Shown here: one piece after another, positions 1 through 7,021 of the stretch | Position numbering within the stretch: position 1 is the first letter of the stretch | Layout: the number at the start of each line of letters is the position of its first letter | Source of the DNA: Hyphomicrobiales bacterium | GTDB lineage: Bacteria > Pseudomonadota > Alphaproteobacteria > Rhizobiales > Beijerinckiaceae | Assembly: GCA_025363375.1 (NCBI GenBank) | Contig: JANYDZ010000232.1 | Location: 1 to 8,791 of the forward strand | Reading direction: 5' to 3' | Length of the DNA: 8,791 nt | Notes under the pieces: model-generated | Database searches by the model: none | What the model saw: only the letters and a program-made list of their open reading frames with translations | What the model was told of the DNA's origin: nothing | Position numbers and translations under genes: made by a program

Positions 1-1
1 G

Positions 2-436
2 CGATCCCGTGCCGACCGTGCGGCCCTCAAGATCCTTCAAGGTTTTGACCGCGGGCTTCGAGGTGAAGAGAGCGAGCGTTGGCAACAGACCCGCGCCGGC
101 GATCACTTTCAGTTTGCCGCCGCGTTCTATGGCCGGGAAAATCTGGCCGAAGCCGGACATGGTCGAAAGCTCGATGTCGCCGCCGAGAACGCCGCCCATC
201 ATTTTGGAGCCGTCCGCGACATTCATCACGTTGGGCTCGAGGCCGAACTCCTCGAGAAACTTTTGCTGTTTCATCACTTCCTGCATGACGAGGTTGATAT
301 TTCCCGCGGCGTTGGCGACGGTGACGGGCCTGCGCGCCGCGCCTTGAGCGAAGACGGACGAAGGCAAGGCCAGGCCCGCGCCGAGCGTCAGCCCGCCGCC
401 CAGTACCCGTCGCCGCGCGAAACGCATCCCTTGCAT
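2..436 (-). CDS. ABC transporter substrate-binding protein, NMT1/THI5-like (partial, N-terminal 145 aa)
   Basis: This is the start of an exported solute-binding protein that would capture a small substrate in the periplasm for the permease and ATPase encoded just upstream. It runs off the left edge, so only 145 codons are seen. The start is the ATG at 436, preceded by a strong GGGAGGGG ribosome site (440-447). The N-terminus has an arginine cluster (RRR at 8-10) followed by a glycine/leucine-rich hydrophobic stretch and a plausible cleavage site near residue 30 (VFA-Q), which suits a Tat or Sec signal. The mature part carries family-like blocks: EFGLEP near 63-68, DGSKMMG near 75-81 and the KDLEGRTVGTGS segment near 134-145. 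It aligns without gaps to the other exported binding protein (4078-5085) at 46 of 109 residues by hand count. It is the last visible gene of the minus operon, 13 nt after the permease stop. The ligand cannot be deduced. Confidence 0.88.
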   Translation of the reverse strand, partial: MQGMRFARRRVLGGGLTLGAGLALPSSVFAQGAARRPVTVANAAGNINLVMQEVMKQQKFLEEFGLEPNVMNVADGSKMMGGVLGGDIELSTMSGFGQIFPAIERGGKLKVIAGAGLLPTLALFTSKPAVKTLKDLEGRTVGTGS

Positions 437-449
437 GTTCCCCTCCCGA

Positions 450-1298
450 TTATTCCTCGGTGTAGCGCCAGGGCGCGATCCATTCCTCGACATAGCGCAC
501 CGCCATGGTGAGCGTGACGCCCATGAACATCAGCACGAAGATGGGCACGAACATCGAGGCCGTGTCGTACTGGTTTCCATACTTGACGATGAGCGCGCCC
601 AGGCCGGTGATGGCGGTGAAGAATTCCGCCACGACCATGCCGATGATGGCGCGGCCGATGCCAAGCCGCAGGCCCGTCATCATATAGGGCAGCGCGGAAG
701 GCAGGATGATCTTGGTGAAGACCTGATGTTCCTTCGCGGCGAAGGCCGCGCCCACGTCGATCAGCATGGCCGGCACATTGCGCACGCCGGCGATTGTGTT
801 GATGAGAATGGGGAAGATCGCGAGAATGGTGACGATGAACAATTTCGCCGCGTCGCCAAGGCCAAACCACAACACAACAAGCGGCACGATGGCGACGAGC
901 GGCGTTGAATAGAGAGCGTTGACGAGCCAGTCGGTCGCCGCCTCCACCGTGCGGTAGCGGCCAATCAGCAGGCCCAGCGCGACGCCGAGAACGGACGAGA
1001 TGACGAAGGCCAGCAGCAGCGTGCGCAGGCTGCTCGTCAGGCTCGCCAGCAACTCGCCGGTGGAAATCAAATGCGCGCCCGCGACCGCGATGGCGCTGGG
1101 ATGCGACATGAACAGCGGATCGACGCGCCGCCCGAGAACTTCCCACGCGCCGATGACGAATACGATGGACGCGAGCCGGATCATCCAGATGCGGCTCTTT
1201 TGTTGCGGCGGCGGACCGATATCCTCGATGTCCGCGCCCTCGGGCAACACGTCGGGTTCGTCGAGGCGGGGTTGTGGTTTCGCGTCGGTGATGGTCAC
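450..1298 (-). CDS. ABC transporter permease, NitT/TauT/SsuC type
   Basis: This is the inner-membrane permease of an ABC importer, 282 aa, the usual size for the nitrate/taurine/sulfonate-type family. I chose the GTG at 1298 as start because it lies 13 nt after the ATPase stop and gives a normal-length cytoplasmic head (about 36 polar residues). An upstream extension would run into the ATPase gene. Hydrophobic segments are visible near residues 38-56, 92-114, 126-146, 150-172, 208-228 and 249-268, fitting six helices. The cytoplasmic coupling loop, or EAA motif, lies near 181-203: GAAFAAKE, then KIILPSALP with the conserved G and LP pattern in slightly altered form. The stop is TAA at 450-452, and the next gene's ribosome site follows at once. 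It should pair with the ATPase at 1312-2109 and with one or both exported binding proteins. Confidence 0.93.
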   Translation of the reverse strand: MTITDAKPQPRLDEPDVLPEGADIEDIGPPPQQKSRIWMIRLASIVFVIGAWEVLGRRVDPLFMSHPSAIAVAGAHLISTGELLASLTSSLRTLLLAFVISSVLGVALGLLIGRYRTVEAATDWLVNALYSTPLVAIVPLVVLWFGLGDAAKLFIVTILAIFPILINTIAGVRNVPAMLIDVGAAFAAKEHQVFTKIILPSALPYMMTGLRLGIGRAIIGMVVAEFFTAITGLGALIVKYGNQYDTASMFVPIFVLMFMGVTLTMAVRYVEEWIAPWRYTEE

Positions 1299-1311
1299 TG
1301 GATTGCCCCGT

Positions 1312-2109
1312 TCATGCCGCGATGTTGCGAATGAGCGCCCACATCTCGCTGCGAATGGATTGAAAGCGCGGATCGCCGCGCAGCTCGGGCAATTCCGGGC
1401 GCGGCGAGGCGAAGGGTATGTCGATGACCTTCTTGATGCGGCCGGGCTTGGCGCCCAGCACAATGACGCGGTTGCTGAGATAGATGGCCTCGTCGAGATC
1501 GTGCGTGACGAACAGGACGGTCTTGCCGGTCTCCGCCTGAATGCGCAGCAGTTCGTGCTGCAGGACTTCGCGTGTTTGCGCGTCGAGCGCGCTGAAGGGT
1601 TCGTCCATGAGCAGGATCGCGGGATCGATGGCGAGCGCGCGCGCGAGGCCGACGCGCTGCTGCATGCCGCCCGAAAGCTGATGCGGGAATTGTTCGCCGG
1701 CGCTCTCGAGTCCGACGAGTTTCAGCAGCGCCTGCGCGCGGTCGCCGCGCGGCCCGCTCGCGACGCCTTGCAACTCCAGGCCGAACTCGATGTTGGAGCG
1801 CGCCGAGCGCCACGGCAGCAGGCTGGCCTGCTGGAACACAAAGCCGCGGTCGCGTCCGGGAGCCGTCACCGGCTCGCCGTCGACGCGGATTTTGCCCGCG
1901 TCCAGCCGCACGAGACCTTGCACGATGCGCAAAAGAGTCGTCTTGCCGCAGCCGCTTTCGCCGACCAGCGAAACGATCTCGCCTTCCTTCACATCGAATG
2001 AAATATGCCGTAGCACAGGCAGCAGATGATCTTCCGAATAACGTCCGCCGCGCACGCGGAATGTTTTCGAGACGTCTTCGACGGACAGTTTGACCTTTGC
2101 CGATTGCAT
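1312..2109 (-). CDS. ABC transporter ATP-binding protein, NitT/TauT/SsuB type
   Basis: This is the cytoplasmic ATPase that powers the importer, 265 aa, a normal length. All nucleotide-binding motifs are intact: Walker A GESGCGKTT at 50-58, Q-loop VFQQASLLPW at 91-100, signature LSGGMQQR at 145-152, Walker B ILLMDEP at 165-171 with the D-loop SALD following, and the switch histidine in THD near 202-204. The Q-loop followed by LLPW and the LSGGMQQR signature are typical of the nitrate/sulfonate/taurine group. The start is the ATG at 2109. An in-frame reading continues far upstream, but that part overlaps the amidohydrolase gene in another frame and has no family similarity I can see. A purine-rich AAGAAGGAA site lies about 9 nt before the ATG. 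The stop at 1312-1314 is 13 nt before the permease start, so the two are very probably cotranscribed. Confidence 0.95.
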   Translation of the reverse strand: MQSAKVKLSVEDVSKTFRVRGGRYSEDHLLPVLRHISFDVKEGEIVSLVGESGCGKTTLLRIVQGLVRLDAGKIRVDGEPVTAPGRDRGFVFQQASLLPWRSARSNIEFGLELQGVASGPRGDRAQALLKLVGLESAGEQFPHQLSGGMQQRVGLARALAIDPAILLMDEPFSALDAQTREVLQHELLRIQAETGKTVLFVTHDLDEAIYLSNRVIVLGAKPGRIKKVIDIPFASPRPELPELRGDPRFQSIRSEMWALIRNIAA

Positions 2110-2129
2110 CGCGTGGATTTCCTTCTTCG

Positions 2130-2984
2130 TCAATCGGCCAGCGCCGGATAGAGTTTCCGCGCGGTTTTCGCGAAGATCCAGTCGCGCTCGTCGTCGCCGA
2201 GACAGGCGAGCGCCTTGCGGGCGCCCGCAAGATTGTCCTTGAGCTTGCCGGCGGTGCCAGGAAAGTTCGATCCCCAGGCGATGCGTTGCGCGCCGAAGGC
2301 CTTGACGAGCCTGGGGAAGAAGGTCTCCGCCTTTGCGGTGTCCTTCTCCATCTGCGCGAAGACGGCCGGCGTCACCTTGAGATGGATATTCTCGAAATTC
2401 GCCATGGCGAACAACGACACGGATTTCTTGTAATCGGGCCCATCGGTGAGATCGCTGCGGGCGAGGTGGTCGAGGATGATGTTTACTTTCGGGAACCGCT
2501 TGGCGAGGCCCGCGACCTGCGCCAGCCCCTCGGGGCTCGTTTGCAGACACATGGACATGCCGATATCGCTCAAGAGCTCCCAAGAGGGGAAGCTGCGCGG
2601 GTCATCCATGGTGCTTGTGTCGAAAGCCGCCGTGCTGCCGCCGGTGAACAACCGCAACCCCGTAATGCCCCTGGCGTGCCAGTCGCGAATTTTCCGCAAC
2701 GCGTCGGGCTCCAGCAGATTGACCGAGCCGACGCCGGTCAGGCGGCCCTGGTATTTTGGCAGGGAGTCCGTGACATAGGAATTGTCGTAGCCAAAGCACG
2801 TGGAGGCCTGCACGATGGCGGCCTTGTCGACGCCGGCTTCGTTCATTTCGGCGATCAACCCTTCGATCTCGACGGGCCGCTCCTTCGACCAGCCCGATTG
2901 CACGCCGAACAGCGGATCGAGCGGGTAGCGCGCGCGATCGTTGGCGATGATATGCGGGTGGATGTCGATAACTTTGGAGGCCAT
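2130..2984 (-). CDS. amidohydrolase-2 family metal-dependent hydrolase (LigI/COG3618-like)
   Basis: This is a cytoplasmic 284-aa TIM-barrel hydrolase of the amidohydrolase-2 type, a family that includes 2-pyrone-4,6-dicarboxylate lactonase and other lactone or amide hydrolases. The N-terminal strand ends in DIHPHI, giving the HxH pair at H9 and H11. A central ILDHLAR places a histidine at 173, and the last barrel strand reads RIAWGSNFPG. In many relatives that last motif is WGSDWP or similar, with a catalytic aspartate; here the position is Asn240. The length matches the family and nothing looks truncated. The start is the ATG at 2984, 13 nt after the stop of the upstream gene, with only a weak GA-rich ribosome site. 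The downstream ATPase starts 20 nt after its stop. Its place inside a transporter operon suggests that it acts on the imported compound or a product of it. The substrate is unknown. Confidence 0.87.
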   Translation of the reverse strand: MASKVIDIHPHIIANDRARYPLDPLFGVQSGWSKERPVEIEGLIAEMNEAGVDKAAIVQASTCFGYDNSYVTDSLPKYQGRLTGVGSVNLLEPDALRKIRDWHARGITGLRLFTGGSTAAFDTSTMDDPRSFPSWELLSDIGMSMCLQTSPEGLAQVAGLAKRFPKVNIILDHLARSDLTDGPDYKKSVSLFAMANFENIHLKVTPAVFAQMEKDTAKAETFFPRLVKAFGAQRIAWGSNFPGTAGKLKDNLAGARKALACLGDDERDWIFAKTARKLYPALAD

Positions 2985-2997
2985 TTTCTTCTCTCTC

Positions 2998-3975
2998 TCA
3001 AACTTTCATGGGGTCGAACCAGGCGCGCGCCAGCGGCATGCGCTCGGGGATCAGTTTTTGCTTGAAGGCGGTGTCTTCCAGGGCGTTGATGGTGGGCATG
3101 TTCGCCTCCATGCCGAAGGGCAGGGGGTCTTCGCCGACGATCTTCGTCAGGGCGCGGTACTTTTTGTCCGTCGGCGTGTCGGCTTCGCCCGATTTCAACC
3201 GCGCCAGCCATTCGGTCTTGGCGCGCGTAAAGGCGTCGTAGATCGAGCGCGCGACCCACGGATGCTCCGCCAGCACGGAATCCTTCACCACGATCGTGCC
3301 GTGCATGGGATAGAGCCCCGTGCGTTTGAACCACGCGGCTTCCAGTTCTTCGGCGTTGGGAAACAGGTCGGGATAGTTTTGCGGCGCGGCGGCCTGCCAG
3401 CCGCCGGTCGGCGAGCCGGATCGGCCAATGCCCGCGTTGCCGTCGAAACCCGCGACGATCTCGCCGGCGTCCATCATGCTCACCAGCGACTTGCCTTCCG
3501 GCGCGTGGACGACGTTGGAAGGCAGTTTCAGTTGCGTCACATGCTCTTCGTCGTCGACAACCCAGGTAACCTTCGAGGAATCGAGGCCGTAATCGTCGAT
3601 GAGAATGCCGCGCGTCCAAACGCCGGTCGTCACGGAATAGGCGCGCACGCCGACTTTTTTGCCTTCGAGATCCTTGGGGACGCGAATTTTGGCGTCGGGA
3701 CGCGTCAGCAATCCCCCGTGATGAAACTTGCGGAACACAAAAATCGGCAGCGCCACGAAAGGCGCGTTGAAGGCGCGCGCGATGATATAGGTCGTCGGCG
3801 CGAGTTCGCAGACATCGAATTCCACCTGACGCACCATGCGCCGGAAGGCGCCGATCTGCGGCACGACATTGACGAATTCCGCTTCAACGCCCTCGATCGG
3901 GATTGAGCCGTTCTTGACGGCCATCGTGTGCGGATAGTCCGCGATGGCCAGTTTCAGCTTCACGTTCTTCGTCAT
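2998..3975 (-). CDS. 4,5-dihydroxyphthalate decarboxylase-like protein (NMT1/periplasmic-binding fold, no signal peptide)
   Basis: This 325-aa protein belongs to the group annotated either as 4,5-dihydroxyphthalate decarboxylase or as ABC substrate-binding protein. I recognise the opening KLKLAIADYPHT, the RRMVRQVEFDVCELAPTTYI block near 45-64, KDLEGKKVGVRAYS near 101-114, WTRGILIDDYG near 120-130, YPMHGTIVV near 222-230 with EHPWVARSIYDAF after it, and DPLPFGMEAN near 283-292. I favour the ATG at 3975: a G-rich GGGGGA lies just before it, though the spacing is short (3-4 nt). A GTG at 3990 would add five residues. There is no hydrophobic leader, so the protein should stay in the cytoplasm. 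This favours an enzymatic or cytosolic binding role over periplasmic capture, a role the two exported binding proteins could fill. It is the first gene of the minus operon. Decarboxylase activity is inferred from family membership only. Confidence 0.85.
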   Translation of the reverse strand: MTKNVKLKLAIADYPHTMAVKNGSIPIEGVEAEFVNVVPQIGAFRRMVRQVEFDVCELAPTTYIIARAFNAPFVALPIFVFRKFHHGGLLTRPDAKIRVPKDLEGKKVGVRAYSVTTGVWTRGILIDDYGLDSSKVTWVVDDEEHVTQLKLPSNVVHAPEGKSLVSMMDAGEIVAGFDGNAGIGRSGSPTGGWQAAAPQNYPDLFPNAEELEAAWFKRTGLYPMHGTIVVKDSVLAEHPWVARSIYDAFTRAKTEWLARLKSGEADTPTDKKYRALTKIVGEDPLPFGMEANMPTINALEDTAFKQKLIPERMPLARAWFDPMKV

Positions 3976-4017
3976 GTGTCCCCCGCGCACAGCCGCATGT
4001 CCTGGTTTCTACGATGG

Positions 4018-4046
4018 TTGAGGCGCGCGGCGCAAATGTCTATCGT
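4018..4046 (+). promoter_or_regulatory. candidate sigma70-type promoter for the binding protein/BKACE pair
   Basis: TTGAGG at 4018-4023 and TATCGT at 4041-4046 are spaced by exactly 17 nt, and each matches the consensus at four of six positions. A start of transcription near 4053 would leave a leader of about 25 nt before the ATG at 4078. The five-base inverted pair ACGAT (4011-4015) and ATCGT (4042-4046) brackets the same stretch and could be part of an operator, but it is too short to be convincing alone. The whole interval 3976-4077 must also contain the promoter of the minus operon, for which I see no clean boxes. Confidence 0.35.
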
Positions 4047-4077
4047 GATCCAAAGTCGGGCGGCAAGGGCTTATGCG

Positions 4078-5085
4078 ATGGTGGAAATGAAGCGGCGGGC
4101 GTTTTTGCGGCTTGGGGCGGCAGGGGCCGGGGTTCTCGCTATGCCGAGCGTGCCGCGCGCGCAGAACCAGCGCCTTCCCATCAACATCGTCAACACCCAG
4201 GGCAACGCGTCGGTCACCGTGCAGGAATTGATGAAGCGTTCCGGCTATTTGCGGGAATTCGGCCTCGAGCCGAAGGTGACCTATGTCGTCGATGGTTCAA
4301 GGATCATGGGCTCGCTGCTTTCGGGCGAGAACGACGTTTGCATTTTTTCAGGTATTTCGCAGGTGTTTGCCGCGGCTGAAAAAGGCGCGAAGCTTCGCCT
4401 TCTGGCGGGCGCGCTCGTCAAACTGCAGCACGCCGTCTACAGCGCCAGGCCGGACGTCAGGTCGATCAGGGATCTGGCGGGCAAGACCATCGCGACCGGC
4501 TCCATGGGCGCGCTGCTGCACGCCATGGTCGTCGCGGCATTGCGCAAGAACGGCGTCGATGAAAAGTCCGTGCGCTTTGCCAATATAGGCAGCGCGCCCG
4601 ACGTGTTTCGCTCTGTCGCCGCGGGCACGGTCGACGCGGGGGCGGCCGAGGCCGACATGGACGAGCAGCACCGCAAATTCGGCGTGCATGTGCTGGAGGG
4701 CGGCGATCTGTGGAAGGAATTGCCGCTCTTCACTTATCAGGCGACATACGCGTCGGAGCGCGCCATCGTCGAGAAACGCGAGGCGCTTGTGCGCACCCTC
4801 GCGGCCTACGCCAAGCTCTATCGCTACCTCGCCTCGGAGACCTCGAAGGAGGCTTACGTCTCGGCGCAGACGGCGGTTCTGCCGAAGATCGAACCTGCGG
4901 CGGCGGCCTGGCAATGGAATTTCTTTCGCGACAGCGCGATCTATTCCACCGACCTCGTGCTGGCGCCCGAGCGCGTCGAATATTTGCAGCGGCTGCAAGT
5001 GTCGCTGGACGTGCAGAAACGCATTCTGCCCTATGAGGAAATAACCGATATGTCGATCGCGCGCGAAGCGCTGACACGGCTGTGA
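4078..5085 (+). CDS. ABC transporter substrate-binding protein, NMT1/THI5-like, Tat-type signal
   Basis: This is an exported solute-binding protein of 335 aa, expected in the periplasm. The N-terminus holds KRRAFLRLG at residues 5-13, a good match to the twin-arginine motif, then an Ala/Gly-rich hydrophobic run and a likely cleavage site after PRA near residue 28. The Tat route is therefore favoured. Two starts are possible: ATG at 4078 (with AAGGGC about 9 nt upstream) or ATG at 4087 (332 aa, signal MKRRAFL). A longer reading to 3928 would cross the start of the divergent gene and put about 50 residues before the signal, so I reject it. Family blocks are clear: EFGLEPKV, DGSRIMGSLLSGENDV, IRDLAGKTIATGSMGALLH and AGTVDAGAAE. 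It is the second exported binding protein beside one permease/ATPase pair and a paralogue of the gene at 2-436. The BKACE gene follows after 13 nt, so the two form a plus-strand operon. Confidence 0.92.
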   Translation: MVEMKRRAFLRLGAAGAGVLAMPSVPRAQNQRLPINIVNTQGNASVTVQELMKRSGYLREFGLEPKVTYVVDGSRIMGSLLSGENDVCIFSGISQVFAAAEKGAKLRLLAGALVKLQHAVYSARPDVRSIRDLAGKTIATGSMGALLHAMVVAALRKNGVDEKSVRFANIGSAPDVFRSVAAGTVDAGAAEADMDEQHRKFGVHVLEGGDLWKELPLFTYQATYASERAIVEKREALVRTLAAYAKLYRYLASETSKEAYVSAQTAVLPKIEPAAAAWQWNFFRDSAIYSTDLVLAPERVEYLQRLQVSLDVQKRILPYEEITDMSIAREALTRL

Positions 5086-5087
5086 AC

Positions 5088-5091
5088 GGAG
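5088..5091 (+). promoter_or_regulatory. ribosome-binding site fixing the GTG start of the BKACE gene
   Basis: GGAG lies 7 nt before the GTG at 5099, just after the stop codon of the preceding gene. No ATG gives a better start that keeps the conserved N-terminal strand, so this site supports GTG as the true initiation codon. Confidence 0.6.
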
Positions 5092-5098
5092 CGCGCGC

Positions 5099-5974
5099 GT
5101 GAACCCCAGAACCATCGTCACCTGCGCCGTCACAGGCGGCGACGACACCGGATTCAAATACCCCAGCGTGCCTGTCACGCCCGAGCAGATCGCCAATGAA
5201 TGCGTCTCAGCCTGCAAGGCGGGCGCGGCGGTCGCCCATATCCATGTGCGCAATCCCGAGACCGGCAAGCCCAGCATGGAATTGGCGCTTTACCGCGAGG
5301 TTGTCGAGCGGATCAGATCGAGTGGTTCGGAGGTCGTCATCAACCTCACCACCGGTCCCGGCGCGCGTTTCATGCCCGGCGACGCCGGCGTCAACGAAGT
5401 CGGCAAGGGTTCCAATCTGCAATCGCCCGCCGAGCGGGTAAAACACATCGTCGCTCTGAAGCCGGACATTTGCAGCCTCGACATGGGCACGCTGAATTTT
5501 GGCAAGGGCACGCTCGTCAACGTGCCCCGCCACATCGAGGCCATGGCCGCTGAAATCCGCAAGGCCGGCGTCAAGCCGGAACTCGAAGTCTTTGACACCG
5601 GCCATGTCGCCCTGGCGCTGGATATGATCAGGCGCGGGCTGCTTGATCCCAATCCTTTGTTTCAGGCCGTTCTCGGCGTGCCCTGGGGGGCGCCGGCGAC
5701 GGGCGAGACGATGATGCTGTTCAAGACGCTGTTTCCAAAGGGCTCGCAATGGGCGGCGTTTGGCATTGGCCGCCATGAGTTTCCCATGCTGGCGCAGGCG
5801 ATGGTGCTCGGCGGACATGTGCGCGTCGGGCTGGAGGACAACCTCTATTTGAGCCGCGGCGTTCCCGCGAAGAACAACGCGGCGCTGGTGGAGCGCGCGG
5901 TCGAGATTGTTCGCTTGCTGGGTTCGCAAGCCGCAACGCCCGCGGAAGCGCGCGTTATACTGGGATTGCGCTGA
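5099..5974 (+). CDS. beta-keto acid cleavage enzyme (BKACE, DUF849)
   Basis: This 291-aa protein is a member of the BKACE (DUF849) family, whose founding member Kce cleaves 3-keto-5-aminohexanoate with acetyl-CoA in lysine fermentation. Members convert a beta-keto acid plus acetyl-CoA into acetoacetate and a new CoA ester. The zinc ligands are visible as HIHVRN (H48, H50) and the late glutamate in GGHVRVGLEDN (E246). R242 and D247 match the spacing of the Kce catalytic arginine and aspartate around that glutamate. INLTTGPG near 81-88 is the phosphate/substrate strand typical of the family, and the N-terminal strand TIVTCAVTGG is also typical. The start is a GTG, 13 nt after the stop of the binding-protein gene. 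The length is normal for the family (about 270-310 aa). The specific keto acid cannot be read from the sequence; pairing with an importer and two other enzymes points to catabolism. Confidence 0.93.
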   Translation: MNPRTIVTCAVTGGDDTGFKYPSVPVTPEQIANECVSACKAGAAVAHIHVRNPETGKPSMELALYREVVERIRSSGSEVVINLTTGPGARFMPGDAGVNEVGKGSNLQSPAERVKHIVALKPDICSLDMGTLNFGKGTLVNVPRHIEAMAAEIRKAGVKPELEVFDTGHVALALDMIRRGLLDPNPLFQAVLGVPWGAPATGETMMLFKTLFPKGSQWAAFGIGRHEFPMLAQAMVLGGHVRVGLEDNLYLSRGVPAKNNAALVERAVEIVRLLGSQAATPAEARVILGLR

Positions 5975-7021
5975 CTAGGGCTGGAACAACCGATAAGGCA
6001 TGGCGCCGCTCGACATCGCGTAAAGCAGCGCGGTGACGGTGGCGACCGACACGAGCGTGCCCACGAGGATGATCGACGACGCCCGCTCCACATAGACCCC
6101 GTATTGATTGGCCACGATAAACACGTTCAGCGCCGGCGGCAGCGCCGCCATCAGCACGGCGGTGAACGTCCATTCACGCCCGAAATCGCCAAGCAGCGAC
6201 AGCGCCACCCAGACAAGCAGCGGGTGAAACACCAGCTTTATCACGACGATCGCCGGCGTCTCTGGCGCGACGCGCCCGACTGGCCGCAGCGCGATGGTGG
6301 CGCCCATAACGAACAGCGCCGCGGGGGCCGCCGCGTTTTGCAGCATGGAAAGCGTCTTGCCGATCGCGACCGGCGGTTGCCAATGCAGCGCGGCGGCGAT
6401 CACGCCGGCGACGATAGCCATATTGAAGGGGTGTGTGACGATGCGCCGCGCGATGCCGCCCAGCATGGCGCCGGCGCCCGTTTTGCCGCCGCCGCCCAGC
6501 GCCATGCAAATGGGAACCAGCGTGAACAACAGGATATTGTCGAAGGCGAAGATCAGCGCGGTCGGCGCCGTCGACAGCGGCCCCAGCGCCGCCAGCGTCA
6601 GGCCGGGCCCCATATAACCAATGTTGGAATAGGCGCCCGCGAACCCCTGCATGGTCGCCGAACGCAGATCGCCGCGCGCAAACCTGAGCCCAAGGCCGAG
6701 CGCGAGAGCGAAGGCGATCCCGGTCGACAGCGTCGTGCCGAGAATAAAGCGCCAGTTGGAAAGCTGATCGAGCGGCGTGACGGACACCAGATTGAAGAAC
6801 AAAGCGGGCAGGGCGACGTAGAGAATGAAAAAATTCATCCAGCCAAGACCGCTCTCGGGAATGTCCATGACGCGGCCGCAGACATAGCCAAGCCCGATCA
6901 GCCCGAAGAACGGCAGCGACAGATCGAGCACGCCGGCAATCGCGGGAAATGCCCGCCCGAGGCCGATGAGAACCGCGAAGGCCGCGATGGGCGCCAGGGT
7001 CAGTCGAAGAGCGCGAAACAT
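5975..7021 (-). CDS. AEC-family permease (auxin efflux carrier/MdcF-like)
   Basis: This is an inner-membrane carrier of the AEC family, which includes bacterial malonate or malate transporters (MdcF) and plant PIN-like proteins. The protein is strongly hydrophobic throughout. Family blocks include LPFFGLIGLGYVCGR near 36-50, LPALFFNLVS near 71-80, YSNIGYMGPGL near 131-141, AAAPAALFVMGATIAL near 230-245 and LPPALNVFIVANQYG near 294-308. AEC proteins are usually about 310-320 aa and begin right at the LPFFGLIFLGY helix. This reading is 348 aa, so about 30 residues precede the conserved core. A GTG at 6931 would give 318 aa, but neither start has a good ribosome site (upstream of 7021 it is CTTCACCGGCAATCGATAG). 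Its stop TAG directly abuts the BKACE stop with no spacer. Transport of a carboxylate related to the neighbouring pathway is plausible but not shown. Confidence 0.88.
   Translation of the reverse strand: MFRALRLTLAPIAAFAVLIGLGRAFPAIAGVLDLSLPFFGLIGLGYVCGRVMDIPESGLGWMNFFILYVALPALFFNLVSVTPLDQLSNWRFILGTTLSTGIAFALALGLGLRFARGDLRSATMQGFAGAYSNIGYMGPGLTLAALGPLSTAPTALIFAFDNILLFTLVPICMALGGGGKTGAGAMLGGIARRIVTHPFNMAIVAGVIAAALHWQPPVAIGKTLSMLQNAAAPAALFVMGATIALRPVGRVAPETPAIVVIKLVFHPLLVWVALSLLGDFGREWTFTAVLMAALPPALNVFIVANQYGVYVERASSIILVGTLVSVATVTALLYAMSSGAMPYRLFQP

Noticed and set aside
1000..2001. Long plus-strand open reading (333 codons) across the ABC permease and ATPase
   Set aside because: It is antisense to genes with intact ABC motifs, has no recognisable domain, and is rich in Arg, Ala and Gln as expected for a shadow frame in GC-rich DNA.
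2941..3906. Plus-strand open reading of 321 codons opposite the decarboxylase-like gene
   Set aside because: Antisense shadow of a clearly recognised family member; no motif, and no ribosome site that I can see.
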